Shown one piece after another: positions 45,637-53,486 of a stretch of 64,000 nucleotides of DNA. Under the pieces are notes generated by a model that was not told where the DNA came from, did no database searches, and saw nothing but the letters and a program-made list of their open reading frames with translations. The stretch is from Bacteroides intestinalis (GTDB lineage: Bacteria > Bacteroidota > Bacteroidia > Bacteroidales > Bacteroidaceae): contig NZ_QRZF01000007.1 in NCBI RefSeq assembly GCF_003464595.1, forward strand, positions 219,342 to 283,341, given 5' to 3'. A program made the translations under genes and the position numbers. Position 1 is the stretch's first letter. Each line of letters begins with the position of its first letter.

Positions 45637-45906
45637 ATGTATTTAGACGCTGCTAAAAAGCAAGAGATCTTTGGCAAGTACGGAAAGTCTAACACTGATA
45701 CTGGCTCAGCTGAGGCCCAGATAGCTTTGTTTTCATACCGTATTTCCCACCTGACTGAGCACCTTAAGCTCAACAGAAAAGATTATAGTACTGAAAGAGC
45801 CTTGACAATGTTGGTAGGAAAACGCCGTGCGTTGCTGAACTACCTGAAGGATCGCGACATCACAAGATATCGTGCCATCGTTAAAGAGCTCGGTCTGCGT
45901 AAGTAA
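45637..45906 (+). CDS. rpsO: 30S ribosomal protein S15
   Basis: An 89-aa protein of exactly the usual S15 length. Diagnostic stretches are FGKYGKSNTDTGSAEAQIAL, RISHLTEHLK and LVGKRRALLNYLK. It binds the central domain of 16S rRNA early in 30S assembly. Monocistronic, with its own promoter and a strong terminator; pnp, a common neighbour elsewhere, is not present. Confidence 0.98.
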   Translation: MYLDAAKKQEIFGKYGKSNTDTGSAEAQIALFSYRISHLTEHLKLNRKDYSTERALTMLVGKRRALLNYLKDRDITRYRAIVKELGLRK

Positions 45907-45931
45907 TCCGTTACTTGCAGCAAAAGCAAAC

Positions 45932-45967
45932 AAAAAAGGGAAGCCGTCAAAAAGCTTCCCTTTTTTG
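45932..45967 (+). terminator. Terminator of rpsO
   Basis: Perfect 13-bp arms (45932-45944 and 45954-45966; core AAGGGAAGC) with a 9-nt loop, ending in a T-run. Confidence 0.95.
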
Positions 45968-46065
45968 TTTGCATACTATCTGAATAAATAAAGCGCAAAA
46001 GAGGTTCCGAAATGGAAACGGAGCACAGATAAACAACAAATAGCGCAAGGAGGTACAAAGGCTAT

Positions 46066-46110
46066 AAAAGACATGTTATATAACAAATATGTCTTTTACA
46101 GAAGACATAT
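46066..46110. promoter_or_regulatory. Overlapping palindromes upstream of AAA ATPase
   Basis: AAAAGACAT (46066-46074) pairs with ATGTCTTTT (46089-46097), and ATATGTCTT (46087-46095) pairs with AAGACATAT (46102-46110). The middle arm is therefore shared by two alternative dyads, and GTTATATAAC (46075-46084) is a third palindrome inside the first. They end 37 bp before the -7 box at 46147-46154 and may be operator sites. Confidence 0.5.
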
Positions 46111-46146
46111 TCACTGCAAAAGATGTACTTTACAGAATATAATCAT

Positions 46147-46154
46147 TATATTTG
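46147..46154 (+). promoter_or_regulatory. -7 box for AAA/DUF4143 gene
   Basis: TATATTTG, an exact TAnnTTTG match, 21 bp before the chosen ATG at 46176. Confidence 0.5.
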
Positions 46155-46175
46155 CATACTAAGCATTGCCGAAGT

Positions 46176-47426
46176 ATGGAAAAAGACATCATTAAACAAA
46201 TCATCCTGAACCAACAAGAGTTCATCAGTAAGGTAGAACTATTGCCCCGTAAACTATCTATTGAGAAGAATGGCAATTATGTATTTGTCGGTATTCGCCG
46301 TGCCGGCAAAACATACATGCTCTACCAGCACATACAGCAACTATTACGCCAAGGACATGATAAACAGGAAATCCTTTTCATCAACTTCGAAGACGAGCGC
46401 ATTACGGACATCCGGAAAGAAGAACTTCACTTAATTGTAGAATGCTACAAAGAAATGTTCGCCTGTGATCCTATCATCTTTCTGGACGAAATACAGAATG
46501 TGGAAGGATGGGAACACTTTGCCCGCCGATTGGCAGACGAAAAACGGCAAGTTTTCATCACTGGCAGTAACGCCCACATGCTTAGTCGCGAAATAGCTTC
46601 TACATTGGGCGGCAGATACCTGATGCAGGAAGTATATCCCTTCAGCTTTCCCGAATATCTGGAATATCATCACATTACGCTGGATGCCCACTGGCAGTTG
46701 GCTCCGGTAAGAGCAGATGTAGTACGTTTATTTGAAGGGTATTTTTACAATGGAGGCTTGCCCGAAAGCTTCGGCTACGCGGATAAACGCGCCTGGCTCA
46801 CTTCTTTATATCAAAAGATACTCTATTCGGACATCGTAATAAGAAACAACGTAAGAAATGAGCAAAGCTTGCGCCTATTGGTACGCAAGCTGGCAGACAG
46901 CGTACTCCAACCGATGGCCGTTAAAAGACTACAGAATATTTTGCAGGGAGATGGTAGCAAGGTGACCCGAGAAACCATTTCCAGCTATTTAGGCTATCTG
47001 CACGATGCTTATCTCATCTTCTCGCTCAGCAACTTCAATGATTCCATCCCGCAGAGAGAAGGAACAAAGAAACATTATTTCTATGATAACGGTATCCTCA
47101 ATTTATTCCTCTTCCAACCAGAGACAAAGCTGCTCGAGAATCTGGTAGCCATCCAGCTCTACAAACAATATGGAGAAGCACTCTTTTACTATAACAAAAA
47201 CGTAGAAGTGGATTTTGTGATTCCCGATGCCGGACTCGCCATACAAGTCTCTTATGCCCTCCGCGACGAACAGACACGCGGTAGAGAAATCAATGCCCTT
47301 ATCAGTTTGTCCCGTTTTATGGAGATAAAAACAGCTTTGATTATCAGTAAAGACCAGGAAGAGACTATCGAACAAGACGGATTAAAGATAAAAGTCGCTC
47401 CCATATGGAAGTGGCTTGTGCCATAA
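46176..47426 (+). CDS. AAA_14 / DUF4143 ATPase
   Basis: A 416-aa protein; the ATG at 46176 is preferred because an in-frame ATG 24 bp earlier overlaps the -7 box. Walker A is GIRRAGKTY (39-47), Walker B IIFLDEIQNVEGW (near 97-109). The C-terminal half is DUF4143-like with a nuclease-resembling core (VEVDFVIPDAGLAIQVSY). Such genes occur as many scattered paralogues in Bacteroidetes and archaea; the role is unproven, with nucleic-acid or defence functions often suggested. It stands alone with its own promoter. Confidence 0.88.
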   Translation: MEKDIIKQIILNQQEFISKVELLPRKLSIEKNGNYVFVGIRRAGKTYMLYQHIQQLLRQGHDKQEILFINFEDERITDIRKEELHLIVECYKEMFACDPIIFLDEIQNVEGWEHFARRLADEKRQVFITGSNAHMLSREIASTLGGRYLMQEVYPFSFPEYLEYHHITLDAHWQLAPVRADVVRLFEGYFYNGGLPESFGYADKRAWLTSLYQKILYSDIVIRNNVRNEQSLRLLVRKLADSVLQPMAVKRLQNILQGDGSKVTRETISSYLGYLHDAYLIFSLSNFNDSIPQREGTKKHYFYDNGILNLFLFQPETKLLENLVAIQLYKQYGEALFYYNKNVEVDFVIPDAGLAIQVSYALRDEQTRGREINALISLSRFMEIKTALIISKDQEETIEQDGLKIKVAPIWKWLVP

Positions 47427-47577
47427 TCACACATATATATCAACATTTTCTCCAAAATGATTTCATATTTATCATTTCAGCGACAGACGCCTTTTTTAAA
47501 AGTCACAATCCAGAATATTTAATGAATAGATAAAGAATAAGAATACGCCATATCTGCATATTCTTTCACTTATCTAT

Positions 47578-47687
47578 GCTTCTTATGCAGAAAAGAGTTG
47601 CTTCTTATGGGTGAAAGACCTGCTTCTTACAGGCGAAAGACTTGCTTCTTATGAGTGAAAGACTTGCTTCTTACAAGCAACGCACTT
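47578..47687. repeat. Five 22-bp tandem repeats (array 2)
   Basis: Units at 47578-47599, 47600-47621, 47622-47643, 47644-47665 and 47666-47687 are each exactly 22 bp and begin GCTTCTTA; four continue with a GAAA core in the second half. The bases flanking CTTCTTA vary but stay complementary at two junctions: CCTG/CAGG (47619-47633) and CTTG/CAAG (47663-47677). The remaining sequence between 47427 and 47799 has no ORF I can support. Confidence 0.85.
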
Positions 47688-47799
47688 ATTTGCGTCAGGT
47701 TCCGCACCTATAAGTACACATTTCAAAGGACATTTCAATCTAAATAAGATGTAAGTATTTCGATACCATTCTAAGAATCTGACTCTTGCATATTTTAAT

Positions 47800-48087
47800 T
47801 TGAATGCTTTTGTCTCTATGAGTTACCGGACGAATATAACGCATTCTCAGCAGATAAAAAATACAAAATGTCAAAAAGATAATAAGGTAAAAATCGGAAA
47901 AGGTGTTCCACTAATTATATTGAACGGACGTGAAGTGCGCTCACTCTCTGAACAGGAAGTGTTGAAACTATTAGATCCTGATAGCCAGAATATAATGATT
48001 TCCATTAAATATAATTTGAATAACTCCAAGAATGTATTCCAGAAGAATAAAGCAAATGCAGAAGAAATCAGTAGAATCGTAAACTGA
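47800..48087 (+). pseudogene. Probable remnant of TonB-receptor plug-like domain
   Basis: A 95-codon frame. The stretch KIGKGVPLIILNGREVRSL resembles the plug-domain signature of Bacteroidetes TonB-dependent or carboxypeptidase-regulatory outer membrane proteins (variants of PLIxINGREV followed by a short acidic helix and I.SI). There is no signal peptide, no barrel downstream and no recognisable upstream part, so it is most likely a decayed fragment. An alternative is a short real protein of unknown function. The start is uncertain; it lies 112 bp after the 22-bp repeat array. Confidence 0.4.
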
Positions 48088-48148
48088 TAAAATCAATAAA
48101 AGCTTCTTTTTTTCCGCACGGATTGTTGCAACAAGTAAAAGTTTGTTT

Positions 48149-48156
48149 TATTTTTG
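48149..48156 (+). promoter_or_regulatory. -7 box for XRE-cupin regulator
   Basis: TATTTTTG, an exact TAnnTTTG match, 50 bp before the ATG at 48207. Confidence 0.5.
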
Positions 48157-48206
48157 CAGTTTAACAATACAATTTATAACCTAATAGGCGAAAAACATTA
48201 TCAATT

Positions 48207-48782
48207 ATGGATACAAGCAAGATTGTCGGAGAAAAGATTAAGTCACTCCGTGAAAGCCAGTCAATCAGCATCGAACAGCTGGCCGAACGTTCCGGGTTAG
48301 CCGTGGAACAGATTGAACGCATCGAGAAAAACATCGACTTGCCATCACTGGCTCCACTTATCAAAATAGCACGTGTTCTGGGTGTGCGACTGGGGACTTT
48401 CCTTGACGATCAGGATGAAACCGGTCCGGCTATCTGCCGCAAGACGGAAGCCAAAGACACCATCAGCTTCTCCAACAACGCTATCCAAAGCCGCAAGCAC
48501 ATGGAATACCATTCCCTGTCCAAAGCAAAGGCCGACCGTCATATGGAACCGTTCATCATTGACGTGGCTGCCACGGAAGACAGTGACTTCGTACTTTCTT
48601 CACACGAAGGAGAAGAATTTATCATGGTCATGGAAGGTATCATGGAAATCAGCTACGGCAAGAATACATACCTGCTCGAAGAAGGGGACAGCATTTATTA
48701 TGATTCTATCGTTCCTCACCACGTACATGCTTACGAAGGCAAAGCGGCAAAAATTCTTGCGGTAATCTATACACCCATTTAG
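48207..48782 (+). CDS. XRE-family regulator with C-terminal cupin
   Basis: A 191-aa protein. Residues about 5-62 are an HTH_3 DNA-binding domain (IKSLRESQSISIEQLAERSG). Residues about 115-190 are a cupin (HEGEEFIMVMEGIMEI, LLEEGDSIYYDSIVPHHVHA), presumably binding the effector. In this class the cupin senses a small metabolite, often an amino or fatty acid derivative. The acyl-CoA ligase gene follows in the same direction after 106 bp, a pairing I know as common in Bacteroidetes, so the ligase is the probable target or partner. Confidence 0.92.
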   Translation: MDTSKIVGEKIKSLRESQSISIEQLAERSGLAVEQIERIEKNIDLPSLAPLIKIARVLGVRLGTFLDDQDETGPAICRKTEAKDTISFSNNAIQSRKHMEYHSLSKAKADRHMEPFIIDVAATEDSDFVLSSHEGEEFIMVMEGIMEISYGKNTYLLEEGDSIYYDSIVPHHVHAYEGKAAKILAVIYTPI

Positions 48783-48886
48783 TGATAAACAATTAGTGGT
48801 TAGTGATAAGCACAATGCCTATCACTAACCTGACACTAATCATCCCAGTATTAATCACTTATCACTAAACACCTAATCACTATTTT
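48781..48886. repeat. Intergenic inverted repeat built from TAGTGATAA motifs
   Basis: GTTAGTGATAAG occurs at about 48799-48810 and returns inverted as CTATCACTAAC (48819-48829) and CTTATCACTAAA (48858-48869). Additional half-motifs ATTAGTG/CACTAAT surround them. It fills the gap between the XRE-cupin gene and the acyl-CoA ligase gene. Confidence 0.7.
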
Positions 48887-48888
48887 TC

Positions 48889-50535
48889 ATGTTATACGAA
48901 AGAACGCTCGGCCAATGGCTGGAGCACTGGGCAGAAACTACGCCCGACAAAGAATATATAGTTTATTCCGACCGTAACCTGCGCTTCACCTGGAGCCAGT
49001 TCAACCGCCGGGTAGACGACATGGCAAAAGGACTTATTTCCATTGGTGTAGAACGCGGAACCCATGTAGGTATATGGGCTGCCAACGTCCCCGACTGGCT
49101 TACATTACTATATGCCTGTGCCAAAATCGGTGCCGTTTATGTAACCGTAAACACCAATTATAAACAAGCTGAACTGGAATACTTGTGCGAAAATTCAGAC
49201 ATGCATACCCTCTGCATCGTGAACGGTGAAAAGGACAGCGACTTCGTGCAAATGACATATACCATGCTGCCGGAATTGAAAAACTGCGAACGCGGACACC
49301 TGAAAAGCAAACGTTTTCCACATATGCGCAACGTCGTCTACGTAGGTCAGGAGAAGCATCGCGGTATGTATAATACCTCTGAAATCTTGTTGCTGGGTAA
49401 CAATGTAGAAGACGAACGTCTGAATAATCTGAAAAGTCAGGTAACCTGCCACGATGTGGTAAATATGCAATATACATCAGGTACCACCGGTTTTCCGAAA
49501 GGAGTCATGCTCACCCACTATAACATTGCCAACAATGGTTATCTGACAGGAGAACACATGAAGTTCACAGCCGATGACAAACTATGTGTCTGCGTACCTC
49601 TGTTCCACTGTTTCGGTGTAGTGCTTGCCACAATGAACTGTCTGACTCATGGCTGCACGGAAGTCATGGTAGAGCGCTTCAATCCACTGGTGGTGCTTGC
49701 CTCCATACATAAGGAACGCTGTACAGCTCTGTACGGTGTGCCCACCATGTTTATTGCCGAGCTGCATCATCCAATGTTCGACATGTTCGACATGTCCAGC
49801 CTGCGCACAGGTATTATGGCCGGTTCTCTTTGTCCCGTAGAATTAATGAAACAGGTAGAAGAGAAAATGTACATGAAGGTGACCAGTGTATACGGTCTGA
49901 CAGAAACGTCCCCCGGTATGACTGCCTCACGTATTGACGATCCGTTCGATGTACGTTGCAATACCGTAGGGCATGATTTTGAACATACAGAAGTCATGGT
50001 TATCGATCCTGAGACCGGAGAAGAATGCCCGGTAGGTGTACAAGGTGAAATGTGTAACCGGGGATATAACAACATGAAGGGGTACTACAAGAATCCGCAA
50101 GCTACGGCCGAAGTCATCGATAAGAACGGCTTCCTCCATTCCGGAGACCTCGGAGTAAAAGATGAAGATGGTAACTACCGCATCACAGGACGTATCAAAG
50201 ATATGATTATTCGTGGTGGTGAGAATATCTACCCGCGTGAAATAGAAGAATTCCTCTATAAACTGGAAGGTGTGAAGGACGTACAAGTTGCCGGCATTCC
50301 ATCGAAGAAATACGGTGAGGAAGTAGGCGCTTTCATCATCCTGAAAGAAGGGGCAGATATACATGAATCGGATGTACGCGACTTCTGCACAGGCAAGATC
50401 TCGCGTTACAAGATACCGAAATATGTATTCTTCATTGACGAATTCCCAATGACGGGAAGTGGTAAGATACAGAAGTTCAAATTGAAAGATGTAGGATTAC
50501 AACTTTGCAAAGAACAAGGAATTGAGATAATCTAA
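48889..50535 (+). CDS. Acyl-CoA synthetase (AMP-binding)
   Basis: A 548-aa ANL-superfamily enzyme that activates a carboxylic acid, probably a fatty acid, with ATP and CoA. Motifs: the P-loop [18 protein letters not shown] (about 193-210), VYGLTETSP, the adenylate-binding [36 protein letters not shown], and the catalytic lysine region [10 protein letters not shown]. The chain length is not decidable. It sits downstream of the XRE-cupin regulator and ends at a strong terminator. Confidence 0.92.
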   Translation: MLYERTLGQWLEHWAETTPDKEYIVYSDRNLRFTWSQFNRRVDDMAKGLISIGVERGTHVGIWAANVPDWLTLLYACAKIGAVYVTVNTNYKQAELEYLCENSDMHTLCIVNGEKDSDFVQMTYTMLPELKNCERGHLKSKRFPHMRNVVYVGQEKHRGMYNTSEILLLGNNVEDERLNNLKSQVTCHDVVNMQYTSGTTGFPKGVMLTHYNIANNGYLTGEHMKFTADDKLCVCVPLFHCFGVVLATMNCLTHGCTEVMVERFNPLVVLASIHKERCTALYGVPTMFIAELHHPMFDMFDMSSLRTGIMAGSLCPVELMKQVEEKMYMKVTSVYGLTETSPGMTASRIDDPFDVRCNTVGHDFEHTEVMVIDPETGEECPVGVQGEMCNRGYNNMKGYYKNPQATAEVIDKNGFLHSGDLGVKDEDGNYRITGRIKDMIIRGGENIYPREIEEFLYKLEGVKDVQVAGIPSKKYGEEVGAFIILKEGADIHESDVRDFCTGKISRYKIPKYVFFIDEFPMTGSGKIQKFKLKDVGLQLCKEQGIEII

Positions 50536-50547
50536 AGAATTAAAACG

Positions 50548-50586
50548 AAACAGGCTGCACGATTATGTTGCAGCCTGTTTTCTTAT
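50548..50586 (+). terminator. Terminator of acyl-CoA synthetase gene
   Basis: Perfect 12-bp arms AAACAGGCTGCA (50548-50559) and its complement (50569-50580), 9-nt loop, then T-rich sequence. Confidence 0.92.
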
Positions 50587-50607
50587 ACTTAATTTCGTAG
50601 TTTTCAA

Positions 50608-51780
50608 TTACCCCAACGGTAGTGTAAAAAAGAACGTTGTTCCTATTCCCTCACCGGAACGCACCCAAATGCGTCCACCCATTCGTTCCACCAACATACG
50701 TGAAACAGTCAGCCCTAACCCGGTGCCTTGTGCAAAGTTATTAATTTTACCGAAGCGTTCAAAAATCTTCGCCACCCGGTTAGCAGGAATACCGATACCT
50801 GTATCTTTCACATAGAATTGTACAATATTACCCCGCAACTGATAGCCGAAATGTATTTCCCCGGTAGGAGTAAATTTAGCAGCATTACTCAACAGATTCA
50901 TTAAAACCTGCATAATACGCATCCTGTCTCCCATCACACACAGCTTTTCATCCACATCATCCAGTATCAATGTCACACCTTCGCTCACTTTCAACCGGTG
51001 ACTCTCATATTCTTCAACACAAGCATGATAAAGACTGACCTTCTCGCGGATAAATTGCAAAGTACCTGATTCCATTTCAGACAAATCCAGAATATCATTG
51101 AACAGGCACAACAACAGTTCCGAATTCTTCTCGATAATATTACAATAATCCTCTTTGTCTCCTTCGTGCCCCGGATCAATAACCAATCTTGAAAATCCAA
51201 CAATCGCATTCAGCGGCGTACGAATTTCATGACTCATATTGGCAAGAAATGCAGACTTCAACCGGTCGGACTCTTCGGCTTTCACACGGGCAGCAGCCAG
51301 TTCACGCTGCGCATTTACCCGGCTCGTCACATCCCGGCACATGCACAACAAATATTTATCTCCCAAAGGACATACCAGATTTTCATAATGATGCGTCTCC
51401 CCTTCAAACTGCAATGAATGTTCGCCTATACTGGGACAACCGGTACGCACCACTTTCTCCATATTCGCACGGATTTTGCGGTATTCTGATTCCGGCACTA
51501 TATCTTTCAGATTGGGATGAGACTTATCTTCACCAGACAAACCTTCCACATGATTGGTATCAGGAGAAGAAAGTAGTTCTATGTAATCCAGATTATAATC
51601 AAAAACAGTTAACATATCCGGAATAGCTTCCAGGATTTCTCTACCATACTGCTTACGGAAACGATCCGATTCTTCATTCTGGCATGGAGGGTCCGGAAAA
51701 GAACGACTTTCCAGTTGTTCTTCCAAATTCCGGATTATCTCCAGTAGTTCTTCTCTTGTTTTATCCTTATAGTCCCTCAT
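50608..51780 (-). CDS. Cytosolic PAS-domain histidine kinase
   Basis: A 390-aa kinase without TM helices. The start MRDYKDKTREELLEII is chosen; the frame continues 20 codons upstream without clear character. Order: a short coiled coil, a PAS domain (about 45-165; ILEAIPDMLTVFDYNLDYIE, then YLLCMCRDVTSR), HisKA with ANMSHEIRTPLNAIVGF, and HATPase with LMNLLSNAAKFT, VKDTGIGIP and GTGLGLTVS. No receiver domain or adjacent response regulator is present. The family usually acts in redox or small-ligand sensing; the signal is unknown. Confidence 0.92.
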   Translation of the reverse strand: MRDYKDKTREELLEIIRNLEEQLESRSFPDPPCQNEESDRFRKQYGREILEAIPDMLTVFDYNLDYIELLSSPDTNHVEGLSGEDKSHPNLKDIVPESEYRKIRANMEKVVRTGCPSIGEHSLQFEGETHHYENLVCPLGDKYLLCMCRDVTSRVNAQRELAAARVKAEESDRLKSAFLANMSHEIRTPLNAIVGFSRLVIDPGHEGDKEDYCNIIEKNSELLLCLFNDILDLSEMESGTLQFIREKVSLYHACVEEYESHRLKVSEGVTLILDDVDEKLCVMGDRMRIMQVLMNLLSNAAKFTPTGEIHFGYQLRGNIVQFYVKDTGIGIPANRVAKIFERFGKINNFAQGTGLGLTVSRMLVERMGGRIWVRSGEGIGTTFFFTLPLG

Positions 51781-51888
51781 TTCAAGGTAGATATGTTGCT
51801 GAGTGTTATTTTCGGGAAGCAAATATACTATTCTTTTCAATTATATCAACATATATTGCGAGCTTTTATTTAAAAAAAACCAATAGCT

Positions 51889-51920
51889 TTTGCCCTACTA
51901 ATCAGAATGTTCTATCTTTG
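51889..51920 (+). promoter_or_regulatory. Promoter of ahcY
   Basis: TTTG at 51889-51892 and TATCTTTG at 51913-51920 with a 20-bp spacer: a textbook Bacteroides -33/-7 promoter. The leader is only about 25 nt, leaving no room for a SAH riboswitch. Confidence 0.82.
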
Positions 51921-51951
51921 CATCACTTTTTATTTTAAATCATTGATTAAT

Positions 51952-53370
51952 ATGTCTAAAGAATTATTCTCTACTCTGCCCTACAAGGTGGCAGACATTA
52001 CGCTTGCCGACTTCGGTCGCAAGGAAATCGATCTGGCAGAACAAGAAATGCCCGGCCTTATGGCTCTTCGCGAAAAGTATGGAGAAACAAAACCGTTGAA
52101 AGGTGCTCGTATTATGGGTTCCCTGCATATGACCATCCAAACGGCGGTACTGATTGAAACCCTCGTGGCACTGGGTGCCGAAGTACGCTGGTGCTCATGT
52201 AACATATATTCGACTCAAGACCATGCTGCTGCTGCTATCGCTGCAAGTGGCGTTCCCGTATTTGCCTGGAAAGGTGAAACACTGGCTGATTACTGGTGGT
52301 GTACGCTTCAGGCGTTGAACTTCCCCGGCGGCAAAGGTCCTACGGTAATCGTTGACGATGGCGGTGACGCTACCATGATGATACACGTAGGGTACGAAGC
52401 CGAAAGCACTGCCTCTATTCTGGATAAAGAAGTTCATGCGGAAGATGAAATAGAACTGAATGCTATCCTGAAATGTGTATTGGCTGCAGATCCTACCCGT
52501 TGGCATCGCGTAGCTGCCGAAATGCGTGGCGTTTCAGAAGAAACTACAACAGGTGTACACCGTTTGTATCAAATGCAGGAAGAAGGAAAATTACTGTTCC
52601 CGGCATTCAATGTGAACGACTCAGTAACGAAGTCTAAATTCGATAATCTTTATGGTTGCCGTGAATCTCTGGCCGATGGTATCAAACGTGCTACGGACGT
52701 AATGATTGCCGGTAAAGTAGTAGTGGTTTGCGGTTATGGCGATGTAGGTAAGGGATGTTCACATTCCATGCGTTCATACGGTGCCCGTGTACTGGTTACG
52801 GAAGTAGACCCAATCTGCGCCCTGCAAGCTGCAATGGAAGGTTTCGAAGTAGTAACTATGGAAGAGGCCTGTACACAAGGTAATATTTTTGTTACCACAA
52901 CAGGTAATATCGACATCATCCGCATCGACCATATGACTCAGATGAAGGACCAGGCAATTGTCTGCAACATCGGTCACTTCGACAATGAAATCCAGGTGGA
53001 TGCTCTTAAACATTATCCCGGTATCAAGTGTGTTAACATCAAGCCGCAGGTAGACCGCTATTATTTCCCCGACGGACACAGCATTATTCTATTAGCCGAT
53101 GGTCGTCTGGTGAATCTGGGTTGTGCTACCGGCCATCCGTCATTCGTTATGAGTAACTCATTCACCAACCAGACATTAGCTCAGATTGAGTTGTTCAACA
53201 AGAAATATGAAACCGGCGTTTACCGCTTGCCTAAGCATCTTGATGAAGAAGTAGCACGTCTGCACCTTGAGAAAATCGGTGTGAAACTGACGAAGCTGAC
53301 TCCTGAGCAAGCTGCCTATATCGGTGTAACTGTAGACGGACCGTATAAGGCAGAACACTATCGCTATTAA
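51952..53370 (+). CDS. ahcY: Adenosylhomocysteinase
   Basis: A 472-aa enzyme splitting S-adenosylhomocysteine into adenosine and homocysteine, which relieves inhibition of methyltransferases. The start [15 protein letters not shown] follows the promoter with a short leader; 15 extra upstream codons overlap the -7 box. Motifs: [14 protein letters not shown] (substrate), [14 protein letters not shown], the NAD-binding [17 protein letters not shown], and the C-terminal Lys/Tyr end [10 protein letters not shown]. The inserted segment near 140-180 is typical of the longer bacterial form. Confidence 0.97.
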   Translation: MSKELFSTLPYKVADITLADFGRKEIDLAEQEMPGLMALREKYGETKPLKGARIMGSLHMTIQTAVLIETLVALGAEVRWCSCNIYSTQDHAAAAIAASGVPVFAWKGETLADYWWCTLQALNFPGGKGPTVIVDDGGDATMMIHVGYEAESTASILDKEVHAEDEIELNAILKCVLAADPTRWHRVAAEMRGVSEETTTGVHRLYQMQEEGKLLFPAFNVNDSVTKSKFDNLYGCRESLADGIKRATDVMIAGKVVVVCGYGDVGKGCSHSMRSYGARVLVTEVDPICALQAAMEGFEVVTMEEACTQGNIFVTTTGNIDIIRIDHMTQMKDQAIVCNIGHFDNEIQVDALKHYPGIKCVNIKPQVDRYYFPDGHSIILLADGRLVNLGCATGHPSFVMSNSFTNQTLAQIELFNKKYETGVYRLPKHLDEEVARLHLEKIGVKLTKLTPEQAAYIGVTVDGPYKAEHYRY

Positions 53371-53378
53371 AATAACGA

Positions 53379-53468
53379 AATTGACAATTGACAATTGACA
53401 ATTGACAATTAAGCTGCGCTGTTATCCTGCATAGCCATTGTCTATTGTTAATTGTCAATTGTCAATTT
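53379..53468. repeat. Intergenic inverted repeat built from ATTGACAA motifs
   Basis: Four tandem 8-bp copies of ATTGACAA (53379-53410) face two inverted copies (TTGTCAAT, about 53451-53468) across an unrelated loop of about 35 nt. The element occupies the gap between ahcY and the YfhO gene. Confidence 0.85.
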
Positions 53469-53486
53469 CATAAAGACTTCGTTTTT

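Noticed and set aside
47578..47687. CRISPR array
   Set aside because: The units are 22 bp end to end with no unique spacers, and no cas genes are nearby.
51921..51951. SAH riboswitch before ahcY
   Set aside because: The promoter leaves a leader of only about 25-30 nt, too short for any known SAH riboswitch.
53379..53410. CRISPR or microsatellite-driven phase-variable promoter
   Set aside because: The 8-bp units are too short for CRISPR, and no promoter elements flank them, so switching of a promoter is not supported.
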